A stretch of 64,000 bases of DNA from Agapetus fuscipes (GCA_951799405.1 OX637362.1:6526703-6590702), one strand, 5' to 3'. Numbered from the stretch's first letter, positions 32,996 to 45,237 are shown. The notes: generated by a model not told the origin, from the sequence alone. Translations and numbers: made by a program.

Positions 32996-33386
32996 AGAGG
33001 ACAAGTCCCAAGGGTTGATTTTGACCAGACTGATCTCACTTTAATTACGTCCTTACAATACTTTCTTACCAATTAATATAACCTAATGTAATTTTTACAT
33101 AATAATAAAATTGAACATGTAGTTGACGTACTAAATAGATAATTGGTCAAAAAATAAGACGATACTGTACTGTCCTTACATAGTTTTTACCGAAAATACT
33201 ATAAAGTTGAAAGTATAATTAAAAAGCATTGTAAAAAATCTCTATTTCGTCAACGATCCTACAAAAAGATTCAGTTGTAAAAAGTGTGCGATGTTTAATC
33301 CACAAATGGACTAGAAACATTTAAAATGTTGGGGAAAAAGTGGTGTTGTTTGACCGGGCTAGAGACGGGACGGAGAGTCATAACCT

Positions 33387-33629
33387 GTACCCTTAGTACG
33401 AGTTGCAAAACTTGAGTAATGTAAAGTTTACGGCAATTATTAAAGAGTGATTTCCCCCGAAATCTACCGTTTTTTGTTTGTTTACACTTGATTTTCTTCA
33501 TCGCTGTAACTCTTTTGCTAAGACCACAAAGCGTAAGAAACAAAAACGGCAGGTTGTGGGAGAAATCACGCTTTAATATTTTCCGTAAACTTTACTTTTC
33601 TCAAGTTTTGCAACTCGTACTAAGGGTAC
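33387..33629. mobile_element. FB1 palindromic foldback element, copy 2
   Basis: The ends are gtacccttagtacgagttgc and gcaactcgtactaagggtac. The arms extend through aaatctaccg...cggcaggtt, so nearly all 243 bases can fold back. It lies about 390 bases from copy 1. Confidence 0.85.
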
Positions 33630-33715
33630 TGTACAAAATATTGTAGGTACCTAGTTTGAAAATACACAAAGCTAACCGCATTTAGTCTAACTGTCAACTT
33701 CATAAATTTCACAAT

Positions 33716-33800
33716 AATTCCATGATTATCGGGAACCCATTTTTTATTTACTATGGCTGACGTCACATTGCCTATGATTTTTTTACTGTGCCGAGTCCAT
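33716..33800. repeat. repeat fragment around a TGACGTCA palindrome
   Basis: It matches 9842-9935: catgattatcgggaaccc, then ttttttatttactatgg, then ctgacgtcacatt. Confidence 0.5.
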
Positions 33801-34256
33801 TCATTACAAGGTTTTATGTCCGTGATGCAGGATTATATAGCACTCATTCGAATTTTCTTAGATTGTTTGCATTCGTACCAGCCCAGCGGTCGATACAATA
33901 TTTTCACCCCCTTGCTTTTCCAAGGGGCGGGCGCTAAAAGAAAGGCCGACCCCTCGAAGAAAAGCTTCCGCAGGTTCCTGGCGGGATGGTGAAAGTTAAC
34001 GGAAAAGCTCCGACCTTTACCGGGAGCGCAGGAGACGCCGTGGGTAAAGCGTCGCGGCGCCTGTAAATGAAGTAGACAGACGAAGATAGTACATAGAGAT
34101 AGTTGTCAAGTGAGTGGCCTAAAAGTAAAAAGGGTACAGTTTTTATTTGATAAGAAACTAAACAGCCGTAGAGAGTGCAAGTGCATTTAGGTCGGGATTG
34201 AAGACATGTTTGTTTCGGAGATGTTACAATTGATTAGTGCCCTTGCAGTGATTTAT
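33801..34256. other. no recognisable gene; local GC rise
   Basis: About 33910-34070 is richer in G+C (ggcgggcgctaaaagaaagg) than its surroundings. There is no recognisable product. Confidence 0.3.
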
Positions 34257-34437
34257 CACGCCTGTTTCAGGGAAGATCGACAAGAGTTGCAGGGCTCATG
34301 TCCATTTGAGATTGGGTTTTATTTTGTAAGTTCACATGCGGCATGTGTAAGCGCGAACTTATACGTGTCTGCTTGTGGGAATGAATGTGACATAAATCTT
34401 AATTGTAATATATCTTTGCAACTTAGATTATAGACCT
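34257..34437 (+). repeat. R1 3' part
   Basis: It runs from cacgcctgtttcagggaaga to tttgcaacttagattatag. It is 5' truncated just upstream of the hairpin. Confidence 0.8.
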
Positions 34438-36359
34438 TTCGATCCATGATGGTGCTCCTATTTCGACTGACTGTTGTATATTATATATTTGTTTTGTCAT
34501 GCACGTAAAGTACGAAGAAAATATAAAATTGAAAGCATGTAAGTAATGAAAAGACGACACGCGACGGTTCAGAAAATGAACCGTTTTTTAAGATCCAGTG
34601 AAGGGGCCAGTAATATTGTGATATGGCTTTGATGAAATATTTACACACATTGTCTGAAGCGTCGCCTATTCATGAATTCAAGGCTTTAGTCTTCACACAC
34701 TCAACTACTATCCTTAGCCAACTGTTTTCATCTGAATGACCTCTAGCGGTTTAGCGGAGGGCGGTATAAAAGCGTCGTAACCGCCCCGATGCCTGCGCTG
34801 CACTAACGCCCGTTTTAACGAACAAAGAAAGCGTTATGCGCTGCCAGGGGAGCAGAAGAATGTAAGGGTGAAAGACAAGGCGTCCCGACGCCTAGAGCAG
34901 GAGGAAACTGGATACGCCGCTTAGTAACAAAATGACGTTCAACGAGGAAGGATACAACGTCGGCGTCATTTTTATTTTTCAGCCACGTGTTTCCATTGCA
35001 TTGGGATTTTTGATCGCATATACCTTAAACAAGCGGTAGAAAATGAAGATAATTTGATCATTAAAAGGAAAACTTTATGGTACTTGTAACGCTTTTAATT
35101 GGATATAGGAAATAGAGATGCGACCAATATCCGGCCACCATTCAAATTCTAGATAGCTTTGTAAAACTTTCAAAATGTACCTACTGAGGTAAATCAGATT
35201 AGGGCTTTTAATGTGTAATAAAATCACGAAAAGAGATTTACATAACTTATCTATATAATATGACCTTTTCGACAGGAATTTGATGTCAATCAATTAACGA
35301 GGAAGTCCAGCTCTCTCTGCACCCGATGTACTACGAACCTCGGGCAACAAATCACGATTTTTGGAAGCCCGGTCAGTGGTCACTCACTTATACTGGAGAA
35401 GGAAATAAACTCCAAAGCCGGAAGAACTTAATGAACCAGAAAAATATACCAATATTGATGTGTGATGTTGCTCCAACGGTTTGTCTTGGATAGGGAGAAA
35501 TGTCGAAAAAGATGGATGAACATTGCTGGAAACCAATCCTAGGATTAAAATAAGAAAAGAGAATAACAATAACCTAACCTGTGAATTAAATAACTTCGAT
35601 TTCATTGATTTTAGACGCATTAACTTTGTAATCTTTCATCTCAATCATTGAAATAATGATCTCAATATATAGAAATGAAACAATTTTGTTTTCTGATTAC
35701 GTGGAGTAGGTATTCTCTATTATAAACTATCCACAATCAGTTTTCCAAACACACCGTTTGCTTCTTCAGTAAGACCACCTGAAGATGGCAGCGGTTATGT
35801 ATATTTAATTATACCAAATGTGATCAGAAATCAAAATCGTTTTATTTTCATTTAGTATTTTTCTTTTTGCTGACTTGAAGGAGTGCCTGATTGTACTATA
35901 TGCCGATAATCCGGAAGTGTTTTTACGGATTTGGGTCACGGCCGGATGATGTGAGCGTCGCAGTAACCGGAAATAGCGACGTCGCGTATCCGGGCAGCAG
36001 GAAGCACACGCGATATGCGGCTGCACTCCCGGAAAATCAATATCCGGTTCTGGTATATACTGGACACCGCACTTCCGATTCCACGCTTTACGACAAATAT
36101 ATGAGGTGGTTCTACTATTTATGTATATATGTACTTTAGAAGGCAACCATATATTTTTTTGAACGAAAAAAGTAATATATTTTCCAAAGAGGATTTTCTG
36201 CATGAATAAATCTATGTTTCAAACAAAGCTTAGAGGCATCTCCATTGTCGTCCGTCATATAAAAAATTAAAAAAAACATTGGTTACAGTTAAAGGGTGAG
36301 TACACTTTATCAGCCTACAATCGGTTTCTTGAACATATTCAGTAAGTATATTTTTTATG
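34438..36359. other. no recognisable gene
   Basis: Mostly AT-rich. A short GC-rich patch with a TATA-like word (ggcggtataaaagcgtcg, about 34764) and a CCGG-rich patch (about 35930-36060) stand out. No coding homology. Confidence 0.35.
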
Positions 36360-36495
36360 GTTTATGTATTAACACTGTGAAAATTCATGTTTTTTAGTTT
36401 GTTATTCAATAAATAACACTTTTAATTTTAAACACTGTTTTTAATTTCACAAATATAATATATTTGAAAAAATATTAAATTTGAAATTATACTAC

Positions 36496-36526
36496 TAACG
36501 TTTTCGACTATTCAGTCATCATCAGG
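36496..36526 (-). ncRNA. hammerhead-ribozyme-like core
   Basis: The minus strand reads CTGATGA, T, GACT, GAAT, AGTC, GAAAA: the hammerhead core with helix II of four pairs and one extra base. The flank (cactgtgaaaattcat, about 36375) is shared with about 47356. It is probably a Penelope-type terminal repeat remnant. Confidence 0.4.
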
Positions 36527-36721
36527 TAGCAAATATTCAGTAAGGTTTGTTCATGAAACCGCTTGTACGTTAATAAATTGTACAAAAGAGTTTTCTTGAG
36601 TCTTCATTTTGTTTAAAATGAAGGGTTACAATGTTAATGGATCTGAAGAGAATCGAGAGATCGAAAGCGTTTGTGTTTATTAATTAAAATAAAATTAAGA
36701 ATAGTGGGAAAATAAAACAGC

Positions 36722-37073
36722 GTTTCATTAGAATTTTTATAAAGTTCTATGAAGTTTGGTAGACATTAAATGAATATTTTGTAGGTCGAGCTTTTAGATT
36801 TTTGCTCGTAGTTGTGTACTACAAATTGCCTATAATCTAGGCTCTCAGATAGACATGAAAGATATATTATTGATTTAGGAAATCATGTCATTAATTAACA
36901 GTGTTTCATTAGAATTTTTATAAAGTTTATGAAGTTTGGTAGACAGTAATGAATATTTTGTAGGTCAAGTTAAATAGATTTTTGCTCGTAGTTGTGTACT
37001 ACAAATTGCCTATAATCTAGGCTCTCAGATAATCATGAAAAATATTTTATTGATTTAGGAAATCATGTCATAA
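36722..37073 (+). repeat. tandem duplication of about 175 bp, two copies
   Basis: Copies at about 36722-36894 and 36900-37073 share tttcattagaatttttataa, gctcgtagttgtgtactaca and gatttaggaaatcatgtcat. They differ by a few indels. Confidence 0.8.
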
Positions 37074-38706
37074 TGTGTAAATAAATAAATTCACTTTTCC
37101 TTCACTACCGATGCTAAAAATGAAATAAATACTCGCATGTAATTTTTCAAAATAAATAAATGCGTTATTCATGTTTGTAATTCACATCTACCGAAATGTA
37201 CCTTCATTTTCCATGGCATTTTATGTAAAAGCCAATATTACGTTTGTTTTTTTGTATTTTTCCGTAAATCTTATTTGATTTTAAATACAAATGTTATTTT
37301 ATTTGAGTCGAATGGAATCGAATGCGGCGATGTAGGATTTTTCTCTTGCATCAGTTGAATTTATGTAAACATAGGAAATCATTTTCACATATTTATCTCA
37401 TTTTCGTCAATAATCCTAGATTGCCGCCTTCGGTTTTATGCGACTACATTGTACAAAGGCAGCATTCACGGAACGATATTATGAAAAAGCTCCAGCGAAT
37501 AATAATATTATTTCTCTTTCCATACGACGATAATAATTATACTTCGGTACACCGCTATAGCAACAGTACTGATAGGCACCTAGGTATATAGATGTTGGAA
37601 ATACCCGATCGCTGGGAGGTACATATTGGAAATGTATCGGCGATTACCGAAGATGTGGGACCGTTCGGAAAATGCCAGGGCGGCAGAATGCTGCAGGAGA
37701 GAGGGTGACTGGAAATCAATATCCCCCGATAGGTTCCCACTTCCCAGTTCCTGGCATATTCAGGTAAAGTTGAATGGACCGATAGCTAAAGCGCATACGA
37801 GTGGCGCATCAATTTTTCACGATATCGAAGCAAGCCCATGAATGAACGGCCCGAGTGTAGTACTTGCTCGTAGATTTACAATATTTATTTTGTTACAAGT
37901 ATGTAATTGATTGGAAATCGCATCTTTTTAAAAAATCACATCTTTTGAAAAAAATAAGTATAAAAATTTATTGTCTATCAGTTGAAATTGTAACAGATTT
38001 TAATGCATATGAATTGTTTATACCATATCTCATACTAATTAACTCACAAAATTATAATGTACAAAAAAATGACAAAAAATGAAAAAAATGTGACTAAAAA
38101 GTAAAAATATGCCTTACAAAATTGATAGTTCATCTGTTGAGATTGTGACGAATGGTAATTTTATATTACGTTGTTTTCAGAAACGAAAGCTCGTCTTGAA
38201 AAACCGGTCTGGGGAACTCTTATTGGAAACGACCCCGAGATAAATATCAGGAGTAAAGGAAGTCGAGGAGATAAATGCGAGAGTGCATCCCGTCAGGTTA
38301 CACAAGGCGAGTCAAAGAACTTCAAGGAATTTAAGTGAGAAAACAAAGAATTCTAACAGATGGCTTCCTTCAGACAGGAAGTTAAAAAAACAATATTATG
38401 TATTGTAAAAAAATTCTAAACATTAATTCTTAGACCGAATTGGTTGCGAAGTTACTACCTACTACCTTGTCCTCCATTATTATGCTACTTATAAGGTTTC
38501 CGCTGTCTTCTTGAACAAATTAAAGTTGTGCTGTGACGTGTTTTTTAACATTTTTTTTAAATTTTGTACATAAATTTGTTACGTTTTTGGAATACGCATG
38601 CCTAAAAATTGCATCAACGTTTGTGGGTTGTTGGATAATGATATGCGTAATTAGACCACAGGCCGCTTAGGGCAGCAGAGAGAGCGGAGGATGGATGCTC
38701 CTTCCA
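37074..38706. other. AT-rich region with two weak exon-like frames
   Basis: 37626-37763 is open and ends tggcatattcag|gtaaag. 38181-38337 follows ttgttttcag and is open for about 52 codons to a TGA. Their phases do not match each other and I know no homologue, so a gene is not claimed. Confidence 0.2.
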
Positions 38707-38880
38707 AACTGTACCCAAAGTGTAAACCTCTACGTTTAAACTCAACTATACCGTACAAAGAAAAATATATAGAGATTAGTCCAGTGACATCTAGGAAGCG
38801 TTTAAGTTTCAATGTTTTTTATGAAACGCTGTGGCTTAGTTTGAATGTAATGTTTTATACTTGGAGCGCTGTACCCAGCC
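38707..38880. mobile_element. small MITE (GTACCCAA family)
   Basis: The left end gtacccaaagtgtaaacctc and right end gttttatacttgg...gtaccc form an imperfect inverted repeat. A similar element lies at 42733-42880 and half of one at about 48285-48353. Confidence 0.5.
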
Positions 38881-39340
38881 CGTCCAAATAATATTTCGGT
38901 GGTGCTAAAGAAAAAAAAACTGCGTTACGTTATTGGAAATCAGTCTCGCCCGGGTAGCAGGGCAACAGCAAAATGGAAGAGATAGAGAAGCGGAGGTTTC
39001 CGGCAAAGCGCGCGCGTGGGAGTCGTTATGGTAACAGCATCGCGTTTTTAGCAGGGGCACAGAAATGTTAGGAGTGTGTACCAAGTGTGTGTGTGGGTTT
39101 GCTCATGCGTGGAAAGCCTCAATGTTGAAACCGCTTTTTATAAAGAAGGTTACTGCCATCTATACGGGGCATTGCTAAATGACTTTAAAAGTTATCATAT
39201 GAGTAACAAAAAGGTTGAAGATAAAAAAACGTCCAAGAGCAATCATTTTCTATTTTCACGAAGGGATGAATATTTCTGTTGAAAACAAAATCTGTACTAT
39301 TTGAGAAGGAAATAAAAAAGTGGAATTAAAAAAAAGAACA
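38881..39340. other. no recognisable gene
   Basis: A short frame at 39076-39282 has no known motif. Confidence 0.35.
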
Positions 39341-39470
39341 GTTGCCAATGTCACCCCTATTTCAGGAAAGGACGGCAAGAGTTGCAGGGTGTATGTCCAT
39401 TTGAGATTTGGGTTTTTATATTGTAGGTTCACACGCGGCATGTGGTAACGCGAACTTGTACGTGCCTCTT
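39341..39470 (+). repeat. R1 middle fragment
   Basis: It runs from gccaatgtcacccctatttc to cgaacttgtacgtgcct. It abuts the tail of an R1 in the other orientation. Confidence 0.7.
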
Positions 39471-39978
39471 ATCTAATCTAATCTAAGTTGCAAAATATAA
39501 GTGATATTAGAGATTCACATTAAATGCATTTTCACAAAACAGACATCCCAGATAGCAGGTCAGTTTGCTGCAAGTTTGATTTGTACTTAAATTTATATTG
39601 TCATGTCAAATATGACAAAATAAGTTTGTTGCAATATTGCTGCAACGTTGTGCTGACAGCATTATATTTTTTCTTAATGTTTCCTGCCTGCATAGTGCAT
39701 TTTAACCGCTATAACGTCTGTCAACTGTCAAGCCGGCTTGCGTTTCAACTCTGACAATTCCTCCCCTCGAAATCGTCAATTTTCAAGGTAATTATACATT
39801 ACATTGAAAAAAAATCATTTTTAGCGTGTTCCTTAGTTCATAAACTATTTAACAGTATATAATTTCTAGCAAGTTCTATGTTTTTTAGTACTTTTTTTTG
39901 TATACAAAATAACAATGGTTTGAACATACACAGGATTTTGAGGTCATTTTTAACAGCCTTACTATTTTATTTTTTCAG

Positions 39979-40640
39979 ATGTCTTACTCTATTCGAGAGA
40001 TTAATATGTGTTTGAATGGAAATGCATCAGATGTAGAACTTGAAGATGAAGATGACGAAATTACAACCTGGTGGGAGCCAAGGATCGAAAACGGTGACCA
40101 GGAGATGGCTGCAGACGAGTTGAGCCAGATAATTGGGATGCCCATTGAAATAAACGTTAGTATTTTATTTTTTTATTTATCTATTAAAAAATCCTCATTT
40201 TATTCAAAATATATCTCAACAAATTAGCTATAAATCAGTACCTTTAAACTCGTATCTTTATAATTAATCACAGATTGTACTGCATTGACATTGACTGAAG
40301 TCCTCTAAAATAGGTTTTCTATGGTTCCAATTTCTATTTTATTTGTGGATGATATTATAAACGTAACTATTTATTTCTTTTCAGGCACCTAGTGATGTTG
40401 ACCAGGAGTAAGAAGCAAATGCGGTGGAAGGTGATGGACAACATCAGGCCCATTCGTTGTGGACAGAAGTACGCTGGCGACACCGTGACTTGGATATCCC
40501 CGACACAACGTGTACTGCCAGTTTTTTACAATCCATTAAAATTTTAACGTCACTGGAATATTTTCAATTATTTGTAGATGACGCAATAATTGAAAATATG
40601 GTTCAGCAGCCCAATTTATATTCATCACAATCGGACGGCG
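39979..40640 (+). pseudogene. piggyBac-like transposase, N-terminal part, broken
   Basis: The first exon (39979-40156) starts MSYSIREINMCLNGNASDVE and is acidic (ELEDEDDEI), as in piggyBac N-termini. A splice donor (AAC|GTTAGT) and acceptor (tcttttcag, 40385) bracket a 228-base intron. The second exon reads WRHRDLDIPDTT and LEYFQLFVDDAIIENMVQQP then NLYSSQ. This resembles the start of the DDE_Tnp_1_7 domain, where a TNxYA-type motif follows. There is an in-frame TAA at 40409-40411, and the catalytic Asp residues are absent because the frame runs into LINE sequence. The copy cannot encode a working transposase. Confidence 0.65.
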
Positions 40641-40790
40641 GACAGTGAGAAGACCACGTTCAAGATGGCTGGATGGAGTGGTGGCGGATAGCCGTGCAGT
40701 GGGAATGTGGGACTGGAGGAGGAAGACGTTGGATAGACAGCGCTGGCAGCGGTTGCTGAGGGAGGTCGTGCCAGTGATGATGATGATGTG
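40632..40790 (+). repeat. LINE 3' end inside the transposon
   Basis: It reads RRPRSRWLDGVVADSRAVG and TLDRQRWQRLLRE and then (ATG)n, nearly the same as 17031-17307 but lacking the AKTHPGL segment. Confidence 0.75.
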
Positions 40791-41308
40791 ACTATTATAA
40801 AACTTTGTTAATACTATAAGCAAACTGTAAATGAAATAAAATAAAAATATTTCATCTTTTTATTCTAATTTTGTTTTTTTAAATATTATAATAATATCAA
40901 AAAATGTATATAATTTGCAGAAGCAAACATTTTGCAAGTTTGTCATGACAACCTTACGGGAACTTTGTTATGACAAAGTTTCTGCAAGCTTGTTGCTGGG
41001 AAACTAGAAAGTTTTATTAAAACTTGCCTCAAGTGTATATACTTGCCATGGTGAACTTGCAGCAAGCCTTCACTTTTGACACATCAAACTTGTTGCAAGT
41101 CAGATACAAGTTTAAAATGCTATCTGGGATGTTATGGTTCGCGCGTAAACATGCCGATGTAGTCCTACAATATAAAAACCCGAATCTCAAATGAACATAC
41201 ACCCTGCAACTCCTGTCGACCTTCCCTGAAACAGGGGTGACATTGGCAAAGTGAACCATTTTCTACAGCATGGGTGGTCAGCCGCATACCAACCTATAAG
41301 TCAAGGAG

Positions 41309-41395
41309 CACCTGTGCTTGTGAGAATGCATGTAATGTGAATCCCCAATGTTACCTACATGCATATCTTCGCAACTTAGATTAGATTAGTACAAT
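41309..41395 (+). repeat. R1 tail fragment
   Basis: gcttgtgagaatgcatgtaa through tcgcaacttagattagatta. It is 5' truncated and lies head to head with the split R1. Confidence 0.75.
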
Positions 41396-42129
41396 TAGTT
41401 GGTTCGATTAGCTTTTCAGAAAAAAATATGAAGTGTTTTGAGGGATTTTAAAATTGATCAGATGAAGAAAATGTAAGTAAATGAATGGGAGAAATCCGCC
41501 CTTGTGCATGAGAATACGATAAAAGTTGAATAGTAGCAACAACTTTGTTGCCTCGCTGCTAATGTTGGCCCATCTAACTCTTACTATCCTTGCGTACATA
41601 CACCCTTTTCAATACATTCATCACCTTATACATCCACCACCTTTTCATCCATTACTATGGAAGGTTGAGGATTTTTTTTTAAATTTCTTTGGAGAGGACT
41701 CTATCGTATATTGTTTGAAGCTTTTTCAGTTTCAGCTTTCTCGAGCATAATAAAGATGAAAGGGAGAGCTGGCCGAATGCACGCTAGGAATGCGCACTCC
41801 GAAAGGGTAAGGACTTGACTGAATTCGCCCTACTAGGAGTGCAGAACGATGAGAGAGGATACACGCGGGATAGAGGCGCATTGGTGAGATTCTTTCCCTT
41901 GCAGCGATCAAAGAATATGGCTCTGGAAGGTAGCTGGGAACCGAAAGTTTCAGGAACGTCATAGTGTGCAAATTTATGAAGCATTCCAATTATGTACTGT
42001 CTAATTGTTTTTTGAAGTTTTGTGAAAAGCCTTACAAACAACTAATCCGAAAAAATACTTTTAAAATAAATATTTGGTGTATGAATTCAATGATTTGATA
42101 TTTTGGATGATGATGATATTCAACTTAAA
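41396..42129. other. no recognisable gene
   Basis: Short frames only and no terminal repeats. (GAT)n at about 42108. Confidence 0.35.
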
Positions 42130-42456
42130 AACGCAACGCAACTAAGCTACACATATAGTGTAACTTCATGCCGCGTTATCCCCGAAGGCTTTCGCATGTG
42201 GTAGTGGACTGTTTAGTTTTACAGGTAAGGGGGCCGGCCTTACGCCAACCACTTCAGTTGAAGTGGGGATTGCCTAGTTCCCAAGGGGGCTGGTACTCAT
42301 TTCTTGTGAAGGCTGAGTAAACCTTGCCGGTATTTTAAATTAGGGTTTTGAAATAAACACCGAAACGGGAAATCATTTCTAACACCCTCGGTGGGATTCG
42401 AACCCGAGATCACGGCATGGAATGCAATCACTCTACCAACTGAGCTATCGACCGGA
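42130..42456 (-). repeat. SINE1, full-length copy
   Basis: The minus strand reads gtccggtcgatagctcagtt (A-box), ggtagagtgattgcattcca, cgggttcgaatcccaccgag (B-box), the body with caacttcaactgaagtgg-type inverted words, and a 3' end gcgttgcgtttt. Confidence 0.9.
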
Positions 42457-42732
42457 CTGGATGGAAGAATAGCGAAAAAGAGCTAAGGAACATTGCTGGA
42501 AGCCAATCTAAGAATTGAGACAAAAGAAGGACCCATGCGAAGTGTGGAGTCAATAATATTAATGTTAGTTTGTGATGCATTTTTAAAGGTTTGCTTAGGT
42601 TCATAATAATCATCTTCCAGCTCTGCCCTCGTCATGGTTTTGTCACGTGTGCCGCTCGGATGGGGCCCACATCCCGCCAATACTAGGAGCACATCAGGAG
42701 GAGGGAGATCCACATTCTACTCTTACTAGTAT

Positions 42733-42880
42733 AGTACCCAAATTACGTTTAAACTTAACCGTAATGTTTATCCAAAAAAAACATGGAAAGTAAAACGCTC
42801 ACTAGAGGCGCTGTTTACCTTCTTTATTTCTATTTAGACTGAGTTTAAATGGAGTGTTGTATACTTGGGGAATGGTTCAA
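42733..42880. mobile_element. small MITE (GTACCCAA family), second copy
   Basis: agtacccaaattacgtttaa at the left and gagtttaaatgg...gtatacttgggg at the right form an imperfect inverted repeat of about 35 bases. Confidence 0.5.
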
Positions 42881-43091
42881 CATTCCCGATTCCACTGCTA
42901 GCTTGCCGTACAGGGAGCACATCCCGCTGGTATCAGGAGCATGGAAAGAGACAGAAGGTATGTATCAACATAGAAGAGGAGGAAGCAGTTACTATACTTG
43001 GACCACAGTAGCATGATCCAATTTAGTCAAAAACGATTTTGGTTGACAAAACGATTCTTTCAATTGGATCGGATTTTCGTGACCTAATTAC

Positions 43092-43236
43092 CCCCACTTC
43101 AACTGAAAGTGGTTGGTGTGAGGCCGGCCCCCTTACCTGTAAAAATAAATAGGTCCCGAAGCGCCACATGCGACCCCTTCAGGGATAACGCAGGCAAGAA
43201 GTTACACTATATGTGTAGCTTAGTTACGTTTTAATA
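43092..43236 (+). repeat. SINE1 3' fragment
   Basis: cacttcaactgaaagtggtt, gtaaaaataaataggtcccg and acactatatgtgtagcttag. It is 5' truncated. Confidence 0.8.
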
Positions 43237-43763
43237 AAGCATGAAGATAGTCATCTAAACGGTATATGACTTTGTTGAGTCATTAATTTAATTATAAAGA
43301 TCGAACAGTATCTCTCAATCACTTTATTCAATTCCCTAAAAAAACACGCAGTATGCAAAACTGTGTGGCATTCTCATTCGTCACATTTTTGTTTTTCGTA
43401 CAAAAAAATGTTGAATTTAAGTGAAAATGTTAATGAAATGATCGATTATCTAAGCTTTTGGTTTCATCCACAACAAATATGTTTTACAGCAACTTTCTAA
43501 TGAATCGTCATTTAATATTATTTACTTTTGCAAATTGCAATAACACACTTTAAGTTACTAAAATATGTACATATCACGTATTTATTTGTGGTTCTTCTTA
43601 CTGAAATATGATGATTTAACTTAAATTATTTTCTATTTTGATCATTGAAGGTTTGATAAAATTAAGAAAATATCTAAAAGTTTTTTTAAGGTTATGCTTG
43701 AGAAAAATTGTGATTGATTTGGATTCATCCTACAGTGAACAGAGTGTAGTCAGTCACTTACTC
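43237..43763. other. no recognisable gene
   Basis: AT-rich with no repeats recognised. Confidence 0.4.
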
Positions 43764-43985
43764 CCCGAACCGCTGTTGCAACAACAAGTCGCTGTTGGGG
43801 CGGCCGAGTGTGGACGGACGCCAGGAGAGCAGATGCACTCAGAGGATAGAGAAACGAATGCAGGCGGGCGATCCCGACCATTCCCGAATGCGACTGCACC
43901 CGAATGCAACCGAGATGTGCCGATGGTTGCCGAATGCACATAAGTGCAGCGCTGACAGCGGCCGCATTGAGAACTGCGAGAAGAA
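43764..43985 (+). other. GC-rich patch with repeated cgaatgc words
   Basis: The word cgaatgc occurs four times at about 43855-43935 (for example attcccgaatgcgactgc and acccgaatgcaaccgag). A frame through it is open (43638-43943) but shows no known motif. Confidence 0.35.
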
Positions 43986-44236
43986 TTTAATGGGAATGCA
44001 GAATATTTCACGGTCGGAGAGAATACGAAATAACAGTATGTTCTGAATTCGAATATTTGAAACGTTTGATTTGTTCACAGATTTGGCATTTACTTCTAGG
44101 TGAAGACTTCAGGAATTTTGAAATTATCTTGTCCTAGTAATTTAAAAAATGGAGTCCGAACAGAATGCCAGGGAATAGGTATGTTTTTTTCAAGAATAGA
44201 GGCAAGAGGGGAAAAGAGAGAGAAAAAATGCAGTAG

Positions 44237-44437
44237 GTACCCTTAGTACGATTTGCAAAACTTGAGTAAAGTAAAGTTTATGGAAAGTATTAAAGAGTGA
44301 TTTTCCCCAAAATCTGCCGTTTTTGTTTCTTAGACTTTATGGTCTTAGCAATAGAGTTACAGTGAACAACCACTCTTTGATACTTTCCGTAAACTTTACT
44401 TTACTCAAGTTTTGCAACTCGTAGGTACTCAGGGTAC
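44237..44437. mobile_element. FB1 palindromic foldback element, copy 3
   Basis: gtacccttagtacgatttgc and gttttgcaactcgtaggtac...agggtac, with the same inverted arms. The centre is shortened by about 40 bases relative to copies 2 and 4. Confidence 0.75.
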
Positions 44438-44982
44438 TGATCAAATTAGTGAAATTGTAATGGTTTGGGATAGCACAGTGAATTTTAAGTAGGTATGTAA
44501 ATGTATAAAAAAAAGTGATGAATATGAATGAACTATGAGAAATGTGTCAGGATGTAAATGAGTGGAGGAGACATAGCAGAGGTTCTGGCCGCCTCTAGTG
44601 GAAAGAAGACAGCGTTACAGGAGCAGTAATGAAATCTGCCTTCTGAAAGATTGAGCAAGATTGTGGTAAAAAAAATCCATCAATTTATTTTTTGATTTGA
44701 CTGCCCAAATATTGAGTTCTTTCCTTTGAAGTCGCTGCTTAGATGCGATGGTTATTACAGCATAAACTTTTAAGCAAGCTCTCCTTTATTAGATCCACAC
44801 TCTGCTGCTCCCATTCCAACACGATACAAAGCCATAACGCCCCAGCTCACGCGACTTCTAAGTCAGGCACAGATTCAGGAGTCTTCTGTCTGGTAAAAAC
44901 CTTGGGCGGCAGATTTCTACAGCATGAAATTTGATTCGAAGCATGTAGAATAGGTTCCATGATAGAACTTTACAGTGACAAA
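44438..44982. other. no recognisable gene
   Basis: Short frames only. Confidence 0.35.
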
Positions 44983-45237
44983 ACAACACATGACATAACG
45001 ACACATGACAGAACGACATATGACATAACGACACAGAAAGACATAACAACACATGACAGGACGACACATGACAGAACGACATATGACAAAACGGAACAGA
45101 ACGACATATGACAGAACGACACATGACAGAACGACACATGACAGAACGAAACATGACAGAACGACACATGACAGAACGACACATGAAAGGACGACACATG
45201 ACGGGACATCACATGGAAAAACCTCACATGAAATCAC
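44983..45237 (+). repeat. minisatellite, about 15-bp unit
   Basis: Around sixteen imperfect copies of a unit like acgacacatgacaga, with variants acatatgac and aacggaacag. All minus frames are open through it because 15 is divisible by three and the unit lacks stops on that strand. The apparent Cys/Val/Ser-rich proteins are artefacts. Confidence 0.9.

Larger units (their letters stand above)
39547..41128 (+). mobile_element. piggyBac-like transposon, internally deleted
   Basis: The ends CCCAGATAGCAGG and TGCTATCTGGG form an 11-bp inverted repeat starting with CCC. Both are flanked by AT, not the TTAA expected for piggyBac. Subterminal words such as ttgctgcaag / cttgcagcaag recur in both orientations. 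The interior keeps the transposase N-terminus and then a LINE 3' end at 40632-40790 where the DDE domain should be. Confidence 0.65.
39471..41307 (-). repeat. R1 split by a piggyBac-like transposon
   Basis: The tail part (39471-39544, ending cacaaaacagac) and head part (41131-41307, from ttatggttcgcgcg to ataccaacctataagtcaag) join into one R1 copy once the 1.6-kb insert is removed. Confidence 0.75.

Noticed and set aside
37626..38337. Two-exon plus-strand gene
   Set aside because: Splice-like signals exist but the phases do not join and no homologue is known to me.
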